A DNA stretch of 64,000 nucleotides from Pseudomonas sp. AL03 (GCF_029960815.1 NZ_JASBRE010000021.1:37821-101820); one strand, 5' to 3'. Positions 53,911-62,780 are shown, numbered from the stretch's first letter. The notes: generated by a model from the sequence alone, not told the origin. Numbers and translations are program-made.

Positions 53911-54697
53911 ACTGGGCCCCATCGGTGTCTATCACCGGGTAGTGGTGTACTTGCTGTTTGCCATTCTGTTGTTGCCGTTGCTCGGGACGCTGATCTACTC
54001 GATCGCCAGCAGTTGGTCTGCGACCATTCTGCCCAGTGGCTTTACCTTCAAGTGGTACATCCAGCTGTGGAGCGATCCGCGCTTTCTGCATGCCTTCGGG
54101 CAGTCGCTGCTGGTTTGCGTCGGCGCGTTGATTCTGTCGGTGGTGCTGATTCTGCCGTTGCTGTTCGTGGTGCATTACCACTTCCCCAAACTCGATGCGC
54201 TGATGAACATCCTGATCCTGCTGCCCTTCGCGGTGCCGCCGGTGGTGTCGTCGGTGGGGCTGTTGCAGCTCTATGGTTCCGGGCCGTTTGCGATGGTCGG
54301 TACGCCGTGGATTCTGATTGGCTGCTACTTCACCATCGCGCTGCCGTTCATGTACCGGGCGATCACCAACAACCTGCAAGCGATCAACCTGCGCGACCTG
54401 ATGGACTCCGCTCAGTTGCTTGGGGCCAGCACCTGGCAAGCCGCGTTCCTGGTGGTGTTGCCGAACCTGCGCAAGGGCCTGATGGTGGCGTTGCTGCTGT
54501 CGTTCTCGTTCCTGTTCGGTGAGTTCGTCTTCGCCAACATCCTGGTCGGCACCCGCTACGAAACCCTGCAGGTCTACCTCAACAACATGCGTAACAGCAG
54601 CGGCCACTTCACCAGTGCGCTGGTGATCTCCTACTTCTTCTTTGTGCTGGTTCTGACCTGGGCGGCCAATATTTTGAACAAGGACAAAAGCGAATGA
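53897..54697 (+). CDS. ABC transporter permease 2
   Basis: 266 residues from the ATG at 53897 (GAGGAG upstream). Six membrane helices and an EAA loop (DLMDSAQLLGASTWQAAFLVVLPNLRKGLM), typical of PotC/PhnV-like permeases. Its ATG lies inside the end of permease 1, and its stop overlaps the ATPase start (ATGA), so the three are translated in step. Confidence 0.88.
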   Translation: MSRAELGPIGVYHRVVVYLLFAILLLPLLGTLIYSIASSWSATILPSGFTFKWYIQLWSDPRFLHAFGQSLLVCVGALILSVVLILPLLFVVHYHFPKLDALMNILILLPFAVPPVVSSVGLLQLYGSGPFAMVGTPWILIGCYFTIALPFMYRAITNNLQAINLRDLMDSAQLLGASTWQAAFLVVLPNLRKGLMVALLLSFSFLFGEFVFANILVGTRYETLQVYLNNMRNSSGHFTSALVISYFFFVLVLTWAANILNKDKSE

Positions 54698-55683
54698 GCT
54701 ATGTCAGCGTCCAACACCTGCAAAAAAACTATTCGGGCACCACCGTATTCAGCGACATCAACTGCGAAATCCAGAAGGGTGAGTTCGTCACCCTCCTCGG
54801 CCCGTCCGGTTGCGGCAAGTCGACGCTACTGCGTTGCATCGCCGGGCTGACCTCGGTGGATGGTGGCAAGATCCTGCTCGATGGCGCCGACCTCGTGCCG
54901 TTGAGCCCGCAGAAACGCGGGATCGGCATGGTGTTTCAGAGCTACGCGCTGTTCCCCAACATGACCGTGGAGCAGAACGTCGCTTTTGGTTTACGCATGC
55001 AGAAGGTCAACGCCGACGACAGCCATAAGCGTGTTGCCGAAGTGCTGAAACTGGTGGAACTCAACGATTTCGCCGCGCGCTATCCACATCAACTGTCCGG
55101 CGGCCAATGCCAGCGAGTCGCCCTCGCCCGATCGTTGGTGACCCGACCACGTCTGTTGTTGCTGGATGAACCGCTGTCGGCCCTCGATGCGCGGATTCGC
55201 AAGCACTTGCGCGAACAGATCCGTCAGATCCAGCGTGAACTCGGCTTGACCACGATCTTCGTCACTCACGATCAGGAAGAAGCCCTGACGATGTCCGACC
55301 GGATTTTCTTGATGAATCAGGGAAAAATCGTACAAAGCGGCGACGCCCAGACCCTTTACACCGCACCCATCGATTTCTTTGCCGCAGGTTTCATCGGCAA
55401 CTACAACCTGCTGGACGCCGACAGCGCCACAAAACTGCTGCAGCGACCCATTACCCAGCGCATCGCGATTCGCCCGGAAGCCATCGAGCTGAGCCTGAAC
55501 GGCGAACTCGACGCGCAAATCCGCAGCCACAGCCTGTTGGGCAACGTGATTCGCTACCGGGTTGAAGCCCGGGGCGTGGAATTGGTGGTGGATGTGCTGA
55601 ACCGCTCGGCGGCCGATCTGCATCCCGATGGTCAGCGTCTGGCGCTTTCCATCGATCCGACGGCCCTCTGTGAGGTAGCCTGA
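54694..55683 (+). CDS. ABC transporter ATP-binding protein
   Basis: 329 residues. Walker A LLGPSGCGKSTLLRCI, Q-loop VFQSYALFPNMTVEQNV, signature LSGGQCQRVALARSLV, Walker B LLLLDEPLSALDARI and switch His in FVTHDQEEALTMSDR. A C-terminal TOBE-type domain (~245-329) follows, as in PotA/FbpC-type importers. It energises the two permeases encoded just upstream. Confidence 0.92.
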   Translation: MSYVSVQHLQKNYSGTTVFSDINCEIQKGEFVTLLGPSGCGKSTLLRCIAGLTSVDGGKILLDGADLVPLSPQKRGIGMVFQSYALFPNMTVEQNVAFGLRMQKVNADDSHKRVAEVLKLVELNDFAARYPHQLSGGQCQRVALARSLVTRPRLLLLDEPLSALDARIRKHLREQIRQIQRELGLTTIFVTHDQEEALTMSDRIFLMNQGKIVQSGDAQTLYTAPIDFFAAGFIGNYNLLDADSATKLLQRPITQRIAIRPEAIELSLNGELDAQIRSHSLLGNVIRYRVEARGVELVVDVLNRSAADLHPDGQRLALSIDPTALCEVA

Positions 55684-55717
55684 TGCCTTTGCTGATGTTG
55701 AAGAGAGAACCGCACTG

Positions 55718-56371
55718 ATGGCCCTGGCAATTTTTGATTTGGACGAAACCCTGATCCACGGTGACTGCGCCACCCTTTGGAGCGAGCAAATGGGCCGCCT
55801 GGGCTGGGTCGATCCCGAGTCGTTCATGCGTCAGAACAACGAACTGATGGATGCCTACAGCCACGGCAAGCTGCGGATGGAGGAGTACATGACTTTCAGC
55901 CTTGAGCCGATGATCGGGCGCACACCGCAAGAGGTTGACCATTTGGTAGGGCCTTGGGTGGAAGACTTCATCGAGCCGATCATTTTCAGTGACGCCACCA
56001 AAGCGATTGCAGCCCATCGCAAGGCCGGCGACCGGATTTTGGTGATTTCGGCGTCGGGCACGCACTTGGTGAGGCCGATTGCCGATCGCTTGGGCATTGA
56101 CGAGATTCTTGGCATCGAGCTGGAAGTCGCGCACGGCGTTTATAGCGGCCACACCGTCGGCACGCTGACCTACCGCGAAGGCAAGATCACGCGCTTGCTG
56201 GAATGGCTGGATGCTGAAGAGGAAAACCTTGAGGGCGCGAGTTTCTATTCGGATTCACGCAACGATTTGCCGCTGCTGCTGAAAGTGGATTTCCCGCACG
56301 TGGTGAATCCGGATCCAGTGTTGCTTGAGCACGCCGAAAAAGCAGGCTGGCCGATCCATCTCTGGAAATAA
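55718..56371 (+). CDS. HAD-IB family phosphatase (SerB/CicA-like)
   Basis: 217 residues from the ATG at 55718 (AGAGAG upstream), 35 nt after the ATPase stop. HAD motifs in order: motif I IFDLDETLIHGD (nucleophile Asp), motif II LVISASGTH, motif III Lys region (REGKITRLLEWL) and motif IV FYSDSRNDLPLL. HAD-IB enzymes dephosphorylate small phosphate esters such as phosphoserine. As last gene of the operon it may process the compound released by the metal hydrolase; this is inference. Confidence 0.85.
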   Translation: MALAIFDLDETLIHGDCATLWSEQMGRLGWVDPESFMRQNNELMDAYSHGKLRMEEYMTFSLEPMIGRTPQEVDHLVGPWVEDFIEPIIFSDATKAIAAHRKAGDRILVISASGTHLVRPIADRLGIDEILGIELEVAHGVYSGHTVGTLTYREGKITRLLEWLDAEEENLEGASFYSDSRNDLPLLLKVDFPHVVNPDPVLLEHAEKAGWPIHLWK

Positions 56372-56386
56372 TCCCCCTTCCCCACT

Positions 56387-56415
56387 GATCGTCCCACGCT
56401 CTGCGTGGGACGATC
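56387..56415. repeat. Perfect palindromic hairpin repeat
   Basis: GATCGTCCCACGC, loop TCT, GCGTGGGACGATC: a perfect 13-bp stem, related to the copy at 10362-10392. It lies between the HAD gene and the convergent oxidoreductase and may serve as a terminator-like barrier. Confidence 0.82.
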
Positions 56416-56430
56416 TATGTCAGCCGGAAA

Positions 56431-57393
56431 TCAGGTCAGGCTTTCGTCGATCACCAACACCAACTTCCCCGCCACCTTGTTGGTCGCCAACTCAGCAAAC
56501 GCCGCTTCGGCATCCTTGATCGGGAAGGTCTTGGCCAGTTGCGGACTCAAACGCCCTTCGGCAAACAGCGGCCAGACATGCTGGCTCAGATCACTGAACA
56601 AATCCGCCTTGAACTGATCGTCGCGACTGCGCAAGGTCGAACCCAGCAATTGCACGCGCTTGGCCAGCACCTGCGCCAGATCCAGCTTCGCCTCACGTCC
56701 GCCCATCAGGCCAATCAACACCCAACGACCGTCGCGGGCCAGCAGTTTCAGATTCAACGTCGCGTAGTTACCGCCGACCGGATCAAGGATCACATCGAAC
56801 GGCCCCAGATCGCCCAAGCTGTCCAGATCCCCGTTGCGCACTACCCCGCCTTGTGCGCCCAGCGCTTCGCAGTAAGCCAAACGCTCGGCGGAACCGACGC
56901 TGACCCAGCACGGGTTACCAAACGCCTTGCACAGCTGAATGGCAGCTGAACCGATTCCACTTGCTCCGGCGTGCAGGAGAACTTTCTCACCTGGCTTGAG
57001 CGCAGCCAATTGAAACAAATTCAGCCAAACGGTCGCATACACTTCCGGCAGCGCTGCTGCCTCAGCCAGAGACAAACCTTCGGGAACCGGTAACACATGC
57101 CGTCCGTCGACAACTACCTCCTCGGCCATCCCACCCCCGGCCAGCAAGGCGCAGACCCGGTCCCCGAGCTGCCAGGACGAACCCGGCCCCACCTCGCTAA
57201 TCACCCCCGAACACTCAAGACCCAGCACCTGACTGGCTCCCGGCGGTGGCGGATAAAGACCCGCCGCCTGTAACAAATCGGCTCGATTGAGACCCGCAGC
57301 CGCCACTCGAATCCGAACTTGTCCTACATCGCATGTAGGACTGGGCTCTTCCACCCACGCCACTTGACCTTCAACGCCTTGCAATGCTTTCAC
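56431..57393 (-). CDS. Zinc-independent NAD(P)H quinone oxidoreductase (MDR family, PIG3-like)
   Basis: 320 residues from a GTG with GGAGG upstream. Medium-chain dehydrogenase fold: VRIRVAAAGLNRADLLQAAGLYPPPPGASQVLGLECSGVISEVG at the N-terminus, nucleotide-binding motif VLLHAGASGIGSAAIQLCKA, then DVILDPVGGNYATLNLKLLARDGRWVLIGLMGG. It lacks the zinc-binding cysteines of alcohol dehydrogenases, as in quinone oxidoreductases of the PIG3 group, which use NADPH to reduce quinones. Substrate unknown. Monocistronic. Confidence 0.87.
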   Translation of the reverse strand: MKALQGVEGQVAWVEEPSPTCDVGQVRIRVAAAGLNRADLLQAAGLYPPPPGASQVLGLECSGVISEVGPGSSWQLGDRVCALLAGGGMAEEVVVDGRHVLPVPEGLSLAEAAALPEVYATVWLNLFQLAALKPGEKVLLHAGASGIGSAAIQLCKAFGNPCWVSVGSAERLAYCEALGAQGGVVRNGDLDSLGDLGPFDVILDPVGGNYATLNLKLLARDGRWVLIGLMGGREAKLDLAQVLAKRVQLLGSTLRSRDDQFKADLFSDLSQHVWPLFAEGRLSPQLAKTFPIKDAEAAFAELATNKVAGKLVLVIDESLT

Positions 57394-57533
57394 AGTGCCT
57401 CCATAGTGAGTCTGGACTGAGCCCGTAGCTGTAGCGCCGGGCTTTCTTGCATTTTTTGACCGGCCCTTTGTGGAACCGGCGACTTCAAAGACGGCCTAAT
57501 ATGCGTGATCAATTGTCCCCGCGTCGAATCAGC

Positions 57534-59615
57534 ATGAAGCATTTTTTCCCCAGCACCGCCCTAGCTCTATTCATTGGTATCGGCCTGTTGCCGATGTCGA
57601 CCAATTCGTTTGCAGCCAATAGCTGGGACAAGCTTCAGCCTGATCGTGACGAAGTAATCGCCAGCCTGAACGTCGTCGAGTTGCTAAAGCGCCATCACTA
57701 CAGCAAACCACCTCTCGATGATGCGCGCTCCGTGATCATCTATGACAGCTACCTCAAGTTGCTGGATCCATCGCGCAGCTACTTCATGGCCAGCGACATT
57801 GCCGAATTCGACAAGTGGAAAACCCAGTTTGACGACTTCCTCAAAAGCGGCGACCTGAACGCCGGGTTCACCATCTACAAGCGCTACCTGGACCGCGTCA
57901 AAGCGCGTCTGGACTTCGCCCTTGCCGAGCTGAACAAAGGCGTCGACAAGATCGACTTCACGACCAAGGAAACCTTGCTGATCGATCGCAAGGACGCCCC
58001 TTGGCTCAAGTCCACAGCAGAACTCGACGACCTGTGGCGCAAACGCGTCAAGGACGAAGTGCTGCGGATGAAGATTGCCGGCAAAGAGCCCAAGCAGATT
58101 CAGGAAACCCTGACCAAGCGTTACAAGAATCAATTGGCGCGCCTGGACCAGACCCGTCCGGAAGACATCTTCCAGGCGTACATCAATACCTTCGCCATGT
58201 CCTACGACCCGCACACCAACTATCTGTCGCCGGATAACGCGGAGAACTTCGACATCAACATGAGCCTGTCCCTCGAGGGCATCGGCGCCGTGTTGCAGAG
58301 CGACAACGACCAGGTGAAAGTCGTGCGTCTGGTGCCGGCAGGCCCGGCCGACAAGACCAAGCAAGTCGCACCGGCTGACAAGATCATCGGCGTTGCCCAG
58401 GGCAACAAAGAAATGGTCGATGTGGTCGGCTGGCGTCTGGACGAAGTGGTCAAGCTGATCCGTGGGCCGAAAGGCACCGTGGTGCGCCTGGAAGTGATCC
58501 CGGCCAGCAACGCGCCGAACGACCAGACCACCAAGATCGTCCCGATCACCCGCGAAGCAGTGAAGCTTGAAGACCAGGCTGTGAAGAAGTCGGTCCTCAA
58601 CCTGAAACAAGACGGCAAGGACTACAAGCTCGGCGTCATCGAGATCCCGGCCTTCTACCTGGATTTCAAGGCCTTCCGTGCTGGCGATCCGGACTACAAG
58701 AGCACCACTCGCGACGTCAAGAAGCTGCTGACCGAGTTGCAGAAAGACAAAGTTGACGGCGTAGTCATCGACCTGCGCAACAACGGCGGTGGTTCCCTGC
58801 AGGAAGCCACAGAGCTGACCAGTCTGTTTATCGACAAAGGTCCGACCGTTCTCGTACGTAATGCCGATGGCCGGGTCGATGTGCTGGAAGATGAAAACCC
58901 GGGCGCCTTCTACAAAGGGCCAATGGCGTTGCTGGTCAACCGCTTGTCCGCCTCGGCTTCGGAGATTTTTGCCGGCGCCATGCAGGACTACCACCGCGCA
59001 TTGATCATCGGCGGCCAGACCTTCGGTAAAGGCACCGTGCAGACCATTCAGCCGCTGAACCATGGCGAACTGAAACTGACCCTGGCCAAGTTCTACCGGG
59101 TTTCCGGCCAGAGCACCCAGCATCAGGGCGTACTGCCGGACATCGATTACCCATCGATCATCGACACCAAGGAAATCGGCGAAAGCGCACTGCCTGAAGC
59201 CATGCCGTGGGACACCATCCGTGCGGCCATCAAGCCTGCGGTTGACCCGTTCAAGCCGTACATCTCGCAGCTTAAATCCGAGCATGACGTACGCTCGACC
59301 AAAGACGCGGAGTTCGTGTTCATCCGCGACAAACTGGCCTTGGCGCAGAAACTGATGGCGGAAAAAACCGTCAGCCTCAATGAAGCTGATCGTCGTGCCC
59401 AACACGCCGATATCGAAGCCAAGCAACTTGCCATGGAAAACATTCGTCGCAAGGCCAAGGGTGAAGAGCCGCTCAAAGAGCTGAAGAAAGAAGACGAAGA
59501 CGCGATCGCGGCCGAGCCAGACAAGACCAAACCAGAAGACGATGCTTATCTGAGCGAGACCGGGCGGATTCTGTTGGACTACCTGAAACTCAACACCGCG
59601 GTAGCCAAGCACTAA
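57534..59615 (+). CDS. prc: Tail-specific carboxy-terminal protease Prc
   Basis: About 693 residues from the ATG at 57534; an ATG at 57501 would add 11 residues before the signal peptide (KHFFPSTALALFIGIGLLPM...SFAA). N-terminal helical domain, PDZ domain (~240-320, EGIGAVLQSDNDQVKVVRLVPAGPADK), then the S41 protease core: VVIDLRNNGGGSLQEATELTSLFID and LLVNRLSASASEIFAGAMQDYHRALIIGGQTFGKGTVQ with catalytic Ser and Lys. It acts in the periplasm; homologues cleave anti-sigma and envelope proteins (AlgO in P. aeruginosa). A terminator follows. Confidence 0.92.
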   Translation: MKHFFPSTALALFIGIGLLPMSTNSFAANSWDKLQPDRDEVIASLNVVELLKRHHYSKPPLDDARSVIIYDSYLKLLDPSRSYFMASDIAEFDKWKTQFDDFLKSGDLNAGFTIYKRYLDRVKARLDFALAELNKGVDKIDFTTKETLLIDRKDAPWLKSTAELDDLWRKRVKDEVLRMKIAGKEPKQIQETLTKRYKNQLARLDQTRPEDIFQAYINTFAMSYDPHTNYLSPDNAENFDINMSLSLEGIGAVLQSDNDQVKVVRLVPAGPADKTKQVAPADKIIGVAQGNKEMVDVVGWRLDEVVKLIRGPKGTVVRLEVIPASNAPNDQTTKIVPITREAVKLEDQAVKKSVLNLKQDGKDYKLGVIEIPAFYLDFKAFRAGDPDYKSTTRDVKKLLTELQKDKVDGVVIDLRNNGGGSLQEATELTSLFIDKGPTVLVRNADGRVDVLEDENPGAFYKGPMALLVNRLSASASEIFAGAMQDYHRALIIGGQTFGKGTVQTIQPLNHGELKLTLAKFYRVSGQSTQHQGVLPDIDYPSIIDTKEIGESALPEAMPWDTIRAAIKPAVDPFKPYISQLKSEHDVRSTKDAEFVFIRDKLALAQKLMAEKTVSLNEADRRAQHADIEAKQLAMENIRRKAKGEEPLKELKKEDEDAIAAEPDKTKPEDDAYLSETGRILLDYLKLNTAVAKH

Positions 59616-59698
59616 GTTGTTACAAGCAAGATGATGGCAATTTAATACTGATGCTCCCCGGAGCGTCATCAAACAGTCATCATTCTGTCGTGAAATAC

Positions 59699-59748
59699 AG
59701 GACTGGGAGCCCTCTTTAAATCAAGAGTGTGCTCCCAGTCCTTTTTTT
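59699..59748 (+). terminator. Strong intrinsic terminator between prc and the EAL gene
   Basis: Perfect 12-bp stem AGGACTGGGAGC/GCTCCCAGTCCT with an inner CTCTT/AAGAG hairpin, followed by seven T. It ends only 16 nt before the next start codon. Confidence 0.88.
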
Positions 59749-59764
59749 ATCGCCAGAGATCGCC

Positions 59765-61555
59765 ATGACCACTACCGAACAGCTGAGTGCCTTGAGTTCC
59801 ATACTGGCTCAAAGCGGTTTGCACAGCCTGTTCCAGCCGATCATTTGCCTCTCTGAACGACGCATTCTCGGTTACGAAGCACTCAGTCGCGGCCCCTCCA
59901 ACAGTCCGCTGCACTCCCCCATCGCACTGTTCGCCGTCGCCCGGCAGGCTGGCCGCCTGAGCGAACTGGAGATCGCTTGCCGTCAAAGCGCTTGCCGCCG
60001 CTTCAACGAACAACAACTGCCCGGCAAGCTGTTCCTCAACGTTTCCCCGGAATCCTTGCTCGAAGCCGCTCACCAACCCGGTCGCACCCTGCAACTGCTG
60101 CAGGATTTCGGCATACCGCCGAGTCAGGTGGTGATCGAACTGACTGAACAGACCCCGACCGACGATTTCGAGCTGCTGCAAACCGCGCTGCATCACTATC
60201 GAGCGATGGGGTTTTCCATTGCTCTGGATGATCTGGGTGCAGGCTACTCGAGCTTGCGGCTCTGGTCCGAATTGCGTCCGGACTACGTGAAGATTGATCG
60301 ACACTTCATCGATGGCATTCACCAGGACGCCCTCAAGCGCGAATTCGTTGGCTCTATCCTGCAAATCGCCAAGGCGTCGCGGGCGCAAGTGATCGCCGAA
60401 GGCATCGAGCTGCCGGAAGAACTCGCGGTGTTGACCGAGATGGGCGTTGACCTGGTTCAGGGTTATTTGCTCTGTCGGCCTCAAGAGCAACCGCCTCGGG
60501 ATGCCCGAGCGATGATGCCAAAACATGACAGCTCCGCCGTGGCGCTGAATGACGAAGGCAGCGACCTCAGCGCACTGCTCAACGATCAACCGGCCGTGGC
60601 CCGCGACACCCCGACCGCCACGGTGCTGGAAGCCTTCCGCCGCCAAGCCAACCTGAACTCACTGGCGGTGCTCGACGAGCAAGGCCACCCTTGCGGCATC
60701 GTCCATCGGCATTCGCTCTCGGACGCGTTGCTGAAGCCCTTTGCCACCGACCTGTTCGCCCGCAAGCCGATCAGCCGGTTAATGAGCGATGACTTCCTCG
60801 CCGTTGAGATGAGCCAGTCGTTGCAACAAGTGAGTCGCCTGATCACCAGCCGCGCGCGGCAGCGCATCGAAGAGGACTTCATCATCACCCTCAACGGCGG
60901 TTATCTGGGGTTGGGCCGGGTTATCGATGTGCTCAAACTGATTACCGAACTGAAAATCCAGCAAGCCCGCTACGCCAACCCGCTGACCCTGCTGCCGGGA
61001 AACGTGCCGATCCAGCAATGCCTGACACGGCTGCTTCAACAGCAACGGGAATCGGTGATCTGCTACGTGGACATCGACAGTTTCAAACCCTTCAACGACA
61101 TCTACGGCTACGGCCGTGGGGACGAAGTCCTCCTGTGCCTGGCGCAATGCCTGAATGATCGCGTCGACCCTTCCCGCGACTTCGTCGGGCATATCGGCGG
61201 TGATGACTTCCTGCTGGTACTCGGCCCGGAAGACTGGCGCAAACGTTTGAACCAGTTGCTGGACGACTTCCAGAGCCAGTGCCGACGTTTTTATCGCAGC
61301 GAACACCTGGAAGCTGGCTGCTTCATCGCCCCAAACCGTCAGGGTGTGCGTCAGGAGTTTGCGTTGTTGTCACTGTCGATCGGCGTGGTGCATTTACATC
61401 CACAGGCCTGTGGACACCTCGATGCAAGTCAATTGGCGGAGCTGGCCTCGCAAGCCAAGCACCATGCGAAGAATGTGCCGGGGTATAGCGTGCATGTGAT
61501 TGATAGTTTGGCGGTGCCGGTACAAGAAGATGAATTGCTCCTGGGTCATCGCTGA
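59765..61555 (+). CDS. EAL-CBS-GGDEF protein (cyclic-di-GMP turnover)
   Basis: 596 residues from the ATG at 59765. EAL domain (~15-245): GYEALSRG, VIELTEQTP, IALDDLGAGYSSL, DYVKIDRHFI, AEGIEL and QGYLLCRP, so the phosphodiesterase residues are present. Two CBS motifs follow (~285-400), then a C-terminal GGDEF domain with VDIDSFKPFNDIYGYGRGDEVL and GGDDF in place of GGDEF. It may therefore hydrolyse c-di-GMP, with the CBS pair binding a nucleotide; cyclase activity is uncertain. An equivalent gene follows prc in P. aeruginosa, as I recall. Confidence 0.87.
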   Translation: MTTTEQLSALSSILAQSGLHSLFQPIICLSERRILGYEALSRGPSNSPLHSPIALFAVARQAGRLSELEIACRQSACRRFNEQQLPGKLFLNVSPESLLEAAHQPGRTLQLLQDFGIPPSQVVIELTEQTPTDDFELLQTALHHYRAMGFSIALDDLGAGYSSLRLWSELRPDYVKIDRHFIDGIHQDALKREFVGSILQIAKASRAQVIAEGIELPEELAVLTEMGVDLVQGYLLCRPQEQPPRDARAMMPKHDSSAVALNDEGSDLSALLNDQPAVARDTPTATVLEAFRRQANLNSLAVLDEQGHPCGIVHRHSLSDALLKPFATDLFARKPISRLMSDDFLAVEMSQSLQQVSRLITSRARQRIEEDFIITLNGGYLGLGRVIDVLKLITELKIQQARYANPLTLLPGNVPIQQCLTRLLQQQRESVICYVDIDSFKPFNDIYGYGRGDEVLLCLAQCLNDRVDPSRDFVGHIGGDDFLLVLGPEDWRKRLNQLLDDFQSQCRRFYRSEHLEAGCFIAPNRQGVRQEFALLSLSIGVVHLHPQACGHLDASQLAELASQAKHHAKNVPGYSVHVIDSLAVPVQEDELLLGHR

Positions 61556-61566
61556 TTTCCCTGACG

Positions 61567-61655
61567 TCTTCGCGGGTAAGCCCACATTAGATCTACGGTG
61601 AACACAAATTTGTGAACATCAGAGAATAAGTGTGGGAGTGCCTTGCCCGCGAAGG
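61567..61655. repeat. REPIN-like inverted repeat pair
   Basis: TTCGCGGGTAAGCCCACA on the left and TGTGGGAGTGCCTTGCCCGC on the right form an inverted pair about 45 nt apart, with an inner AACACAAATTTGTG dyad. It lies downstream of the EAL gene. Confidence 0.75.
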
Positions 61656-61696
61656 CGCCTGTTCAAACGACACAATTCTTCAATGCTGAAAACTGG

Positions 61697-62017
61697 TCAG
61701 GAAGGCCGCGCCCGCAACCGCCGGCCAAGCACATCCAGCACATCACACCCATCCCGCAACGGAATGGCGCAGAGCAAGGCAAAGTCACTGAGAATGAAGG
61801 ACTGACACTCAATCGAACCACGCATGGACAGGTTCTCCATCACTTGAGTGACGGCGCGGATTCGGTAGCTGGCAGCGTCATACAAAACATCAAGCGGCGC
61901 TTGGGTATCAACGAACAGTGTGGGCATGTCGTCGCAGTTGCTGGTGAGCGCCATGAAGCGGTTTTCGGGGTGGGGAGTTGGTTTTTTGTAGGGTGGGTCG
62001 GGTGTAAGGGTCGTCAT
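61697..62017 (-). CDS. Small Pseudomonas-type hypothetical protein (DUF3077-like)
   Basis: 106 residues from the ATG at 62017, with AGGAATCAG upstream. It starts with a proline-rich tail (TLTPDPPYKKPTPHPENRF) and then a helical region, LFVDTQAPLDVLYDAASYRIRAVTQVMENL, ending near DVLDVLGRRLRARPS. Layout and the phrase LFVDTQAPLDVLYDAAS resemble small DUF3077/DUF6124 proteins abundant in Pseudomonas; I am not sure of the exact family. No signal or membrane segment. A structured non-coding stretch precedes it. Confidence 0.6.
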   Translation of the reverse strand: MTTLTPDPPYKKPTPHPENRFMALTSNCDDMPTLFVDTQAPLDVLYDAASYRIRAVTQVMENLSMRGSIECQSFILSDFALLCAIPLRDGCDVLDVLGRRLRARPS

Positions 62018-62363
62018 CAATCTGATTCCTAACGTGTGAATTGGAACCGCCAACAATCACTTCCACGCAATAGGTGGCGGCTGTACGCAGGTGTGGAAGA
62101 CCGAGACGTTAGGCACCCGGCGCACTCGAAAGCGCCCCGCGCACAGCCACCATAAAACACAGACGATAAAAAACGCCGAACTGGTGGCGCTTGATGCGCC
62201 TAACGATAGAAGGACTTCCACGCCCTGTCACTGAATTTGCAGTGACCGCCCAAAGACTATCGATGAGGTCCGTTGCGCACCAGTTCATGGAAACCGCTAC
62301 AACTTGAAGGAAACTTCCGACGACCTTGCCCAGAAATTTCGCTGCCACATCACTGACGTCATC
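62018..62363 (-). ncRNA. Structured non-coding stretch upstream of the DUF3077-like gene
   Basis: About 345 nt without a convincing gene. An 8-bp perfect stem closes 62107-62205 (CGTTAGGC with GCCTAACG). Inside are a GGCGC/GCGCC hairpin near 62119-62136 and, on the minus strand, a GCGCC...GGCGT hairpin followed by TTTTTT near 62170-62192. Outside lies a 7-bp hairpin, GTCACTG/CAGTGAC at 62227-62246, and a TTCCAC/GTGGAA pair near 62069-62099. It looks like a leader RNA or small RNA with a terminator-like element. Confidence 0.45.
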
Positions 62364-62780
62364 TCACCAAGTGGATTGATCCTCAAGGCTTGCCTTTAGC
62401 AGCTGACCTTTCCACTCATCGCTCAAAACACTGTATATATCTTCAAAAAAAGCACGAGGACTTTTCATCTCATCCCAGCCACCTGGAAAAAGATTGGTGC
62501 TTTCGCAGTCATGTTCTAGTAATGCCTTAAAATCATAAGACTCATCTTGTAGTGCAGACTCAAGGACAGCAACCAGTAAAAACTTATGCCTATAACTCAA
62601 AAAATCGTAACTAACTAAAATATAATTTCTCGCAAGCATCCTTCTATCAGCAGAAAGGTTAATGTCGTATTTCTCGAGTTCTAGACCAAGTGTGTGCTCC
62701 CTATCATAGATATCAAAATCGCCTATGAGCTCCCTCACTGTTGGCGCGTATGGCTGATCTAAATACGGATCTTTAATCAT
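62364..62780 (-). CDS. Putative immunity protein for the Rhs toxin
   Basis: 138 residues, start overlapping the Rhs stop (ATGA). No family recognised. Acidic, soluble and helix-rich: VRELIGDFDIYDREHTLGLELEKYDINLSADRRMLARNYILVSYDFLSYRHKFLLVAVLESAL, then DYSVLSDEWKG-like end. Base composition is clearly AT-richer than the surrounding chromosome. Position immediately after an Rhs C-terminus, small size and acidity are the standard signs of the cognate immunity gene. Function by context only. Confidence 0.72.
   Translation of the reverse strand: MIKDPYLDQPYAPTVRELIGDFDIYDREHTLGLELEKYDINLSADRRMLARNYILVSYDFLSYRHKFLLVAVLESALQDESYDFKALLEHDCESTNLFPGGWDEMKSPRAFFEDIYSVLSDEWKGQLLKASLEDQSTW

Noticed and set aside
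57684..59672. 662-codon open frame opposite prc
   Set aside because: Antisense shadow of a clear S41 protease; no motif and no RBS.
62109..62348. 79-codon minus-strand frame in the structured stretch
   Set aside because: Translation looks non-protein-like, it spans the inverted repeats, and there is no good RBS. I treat the region as non-coding.
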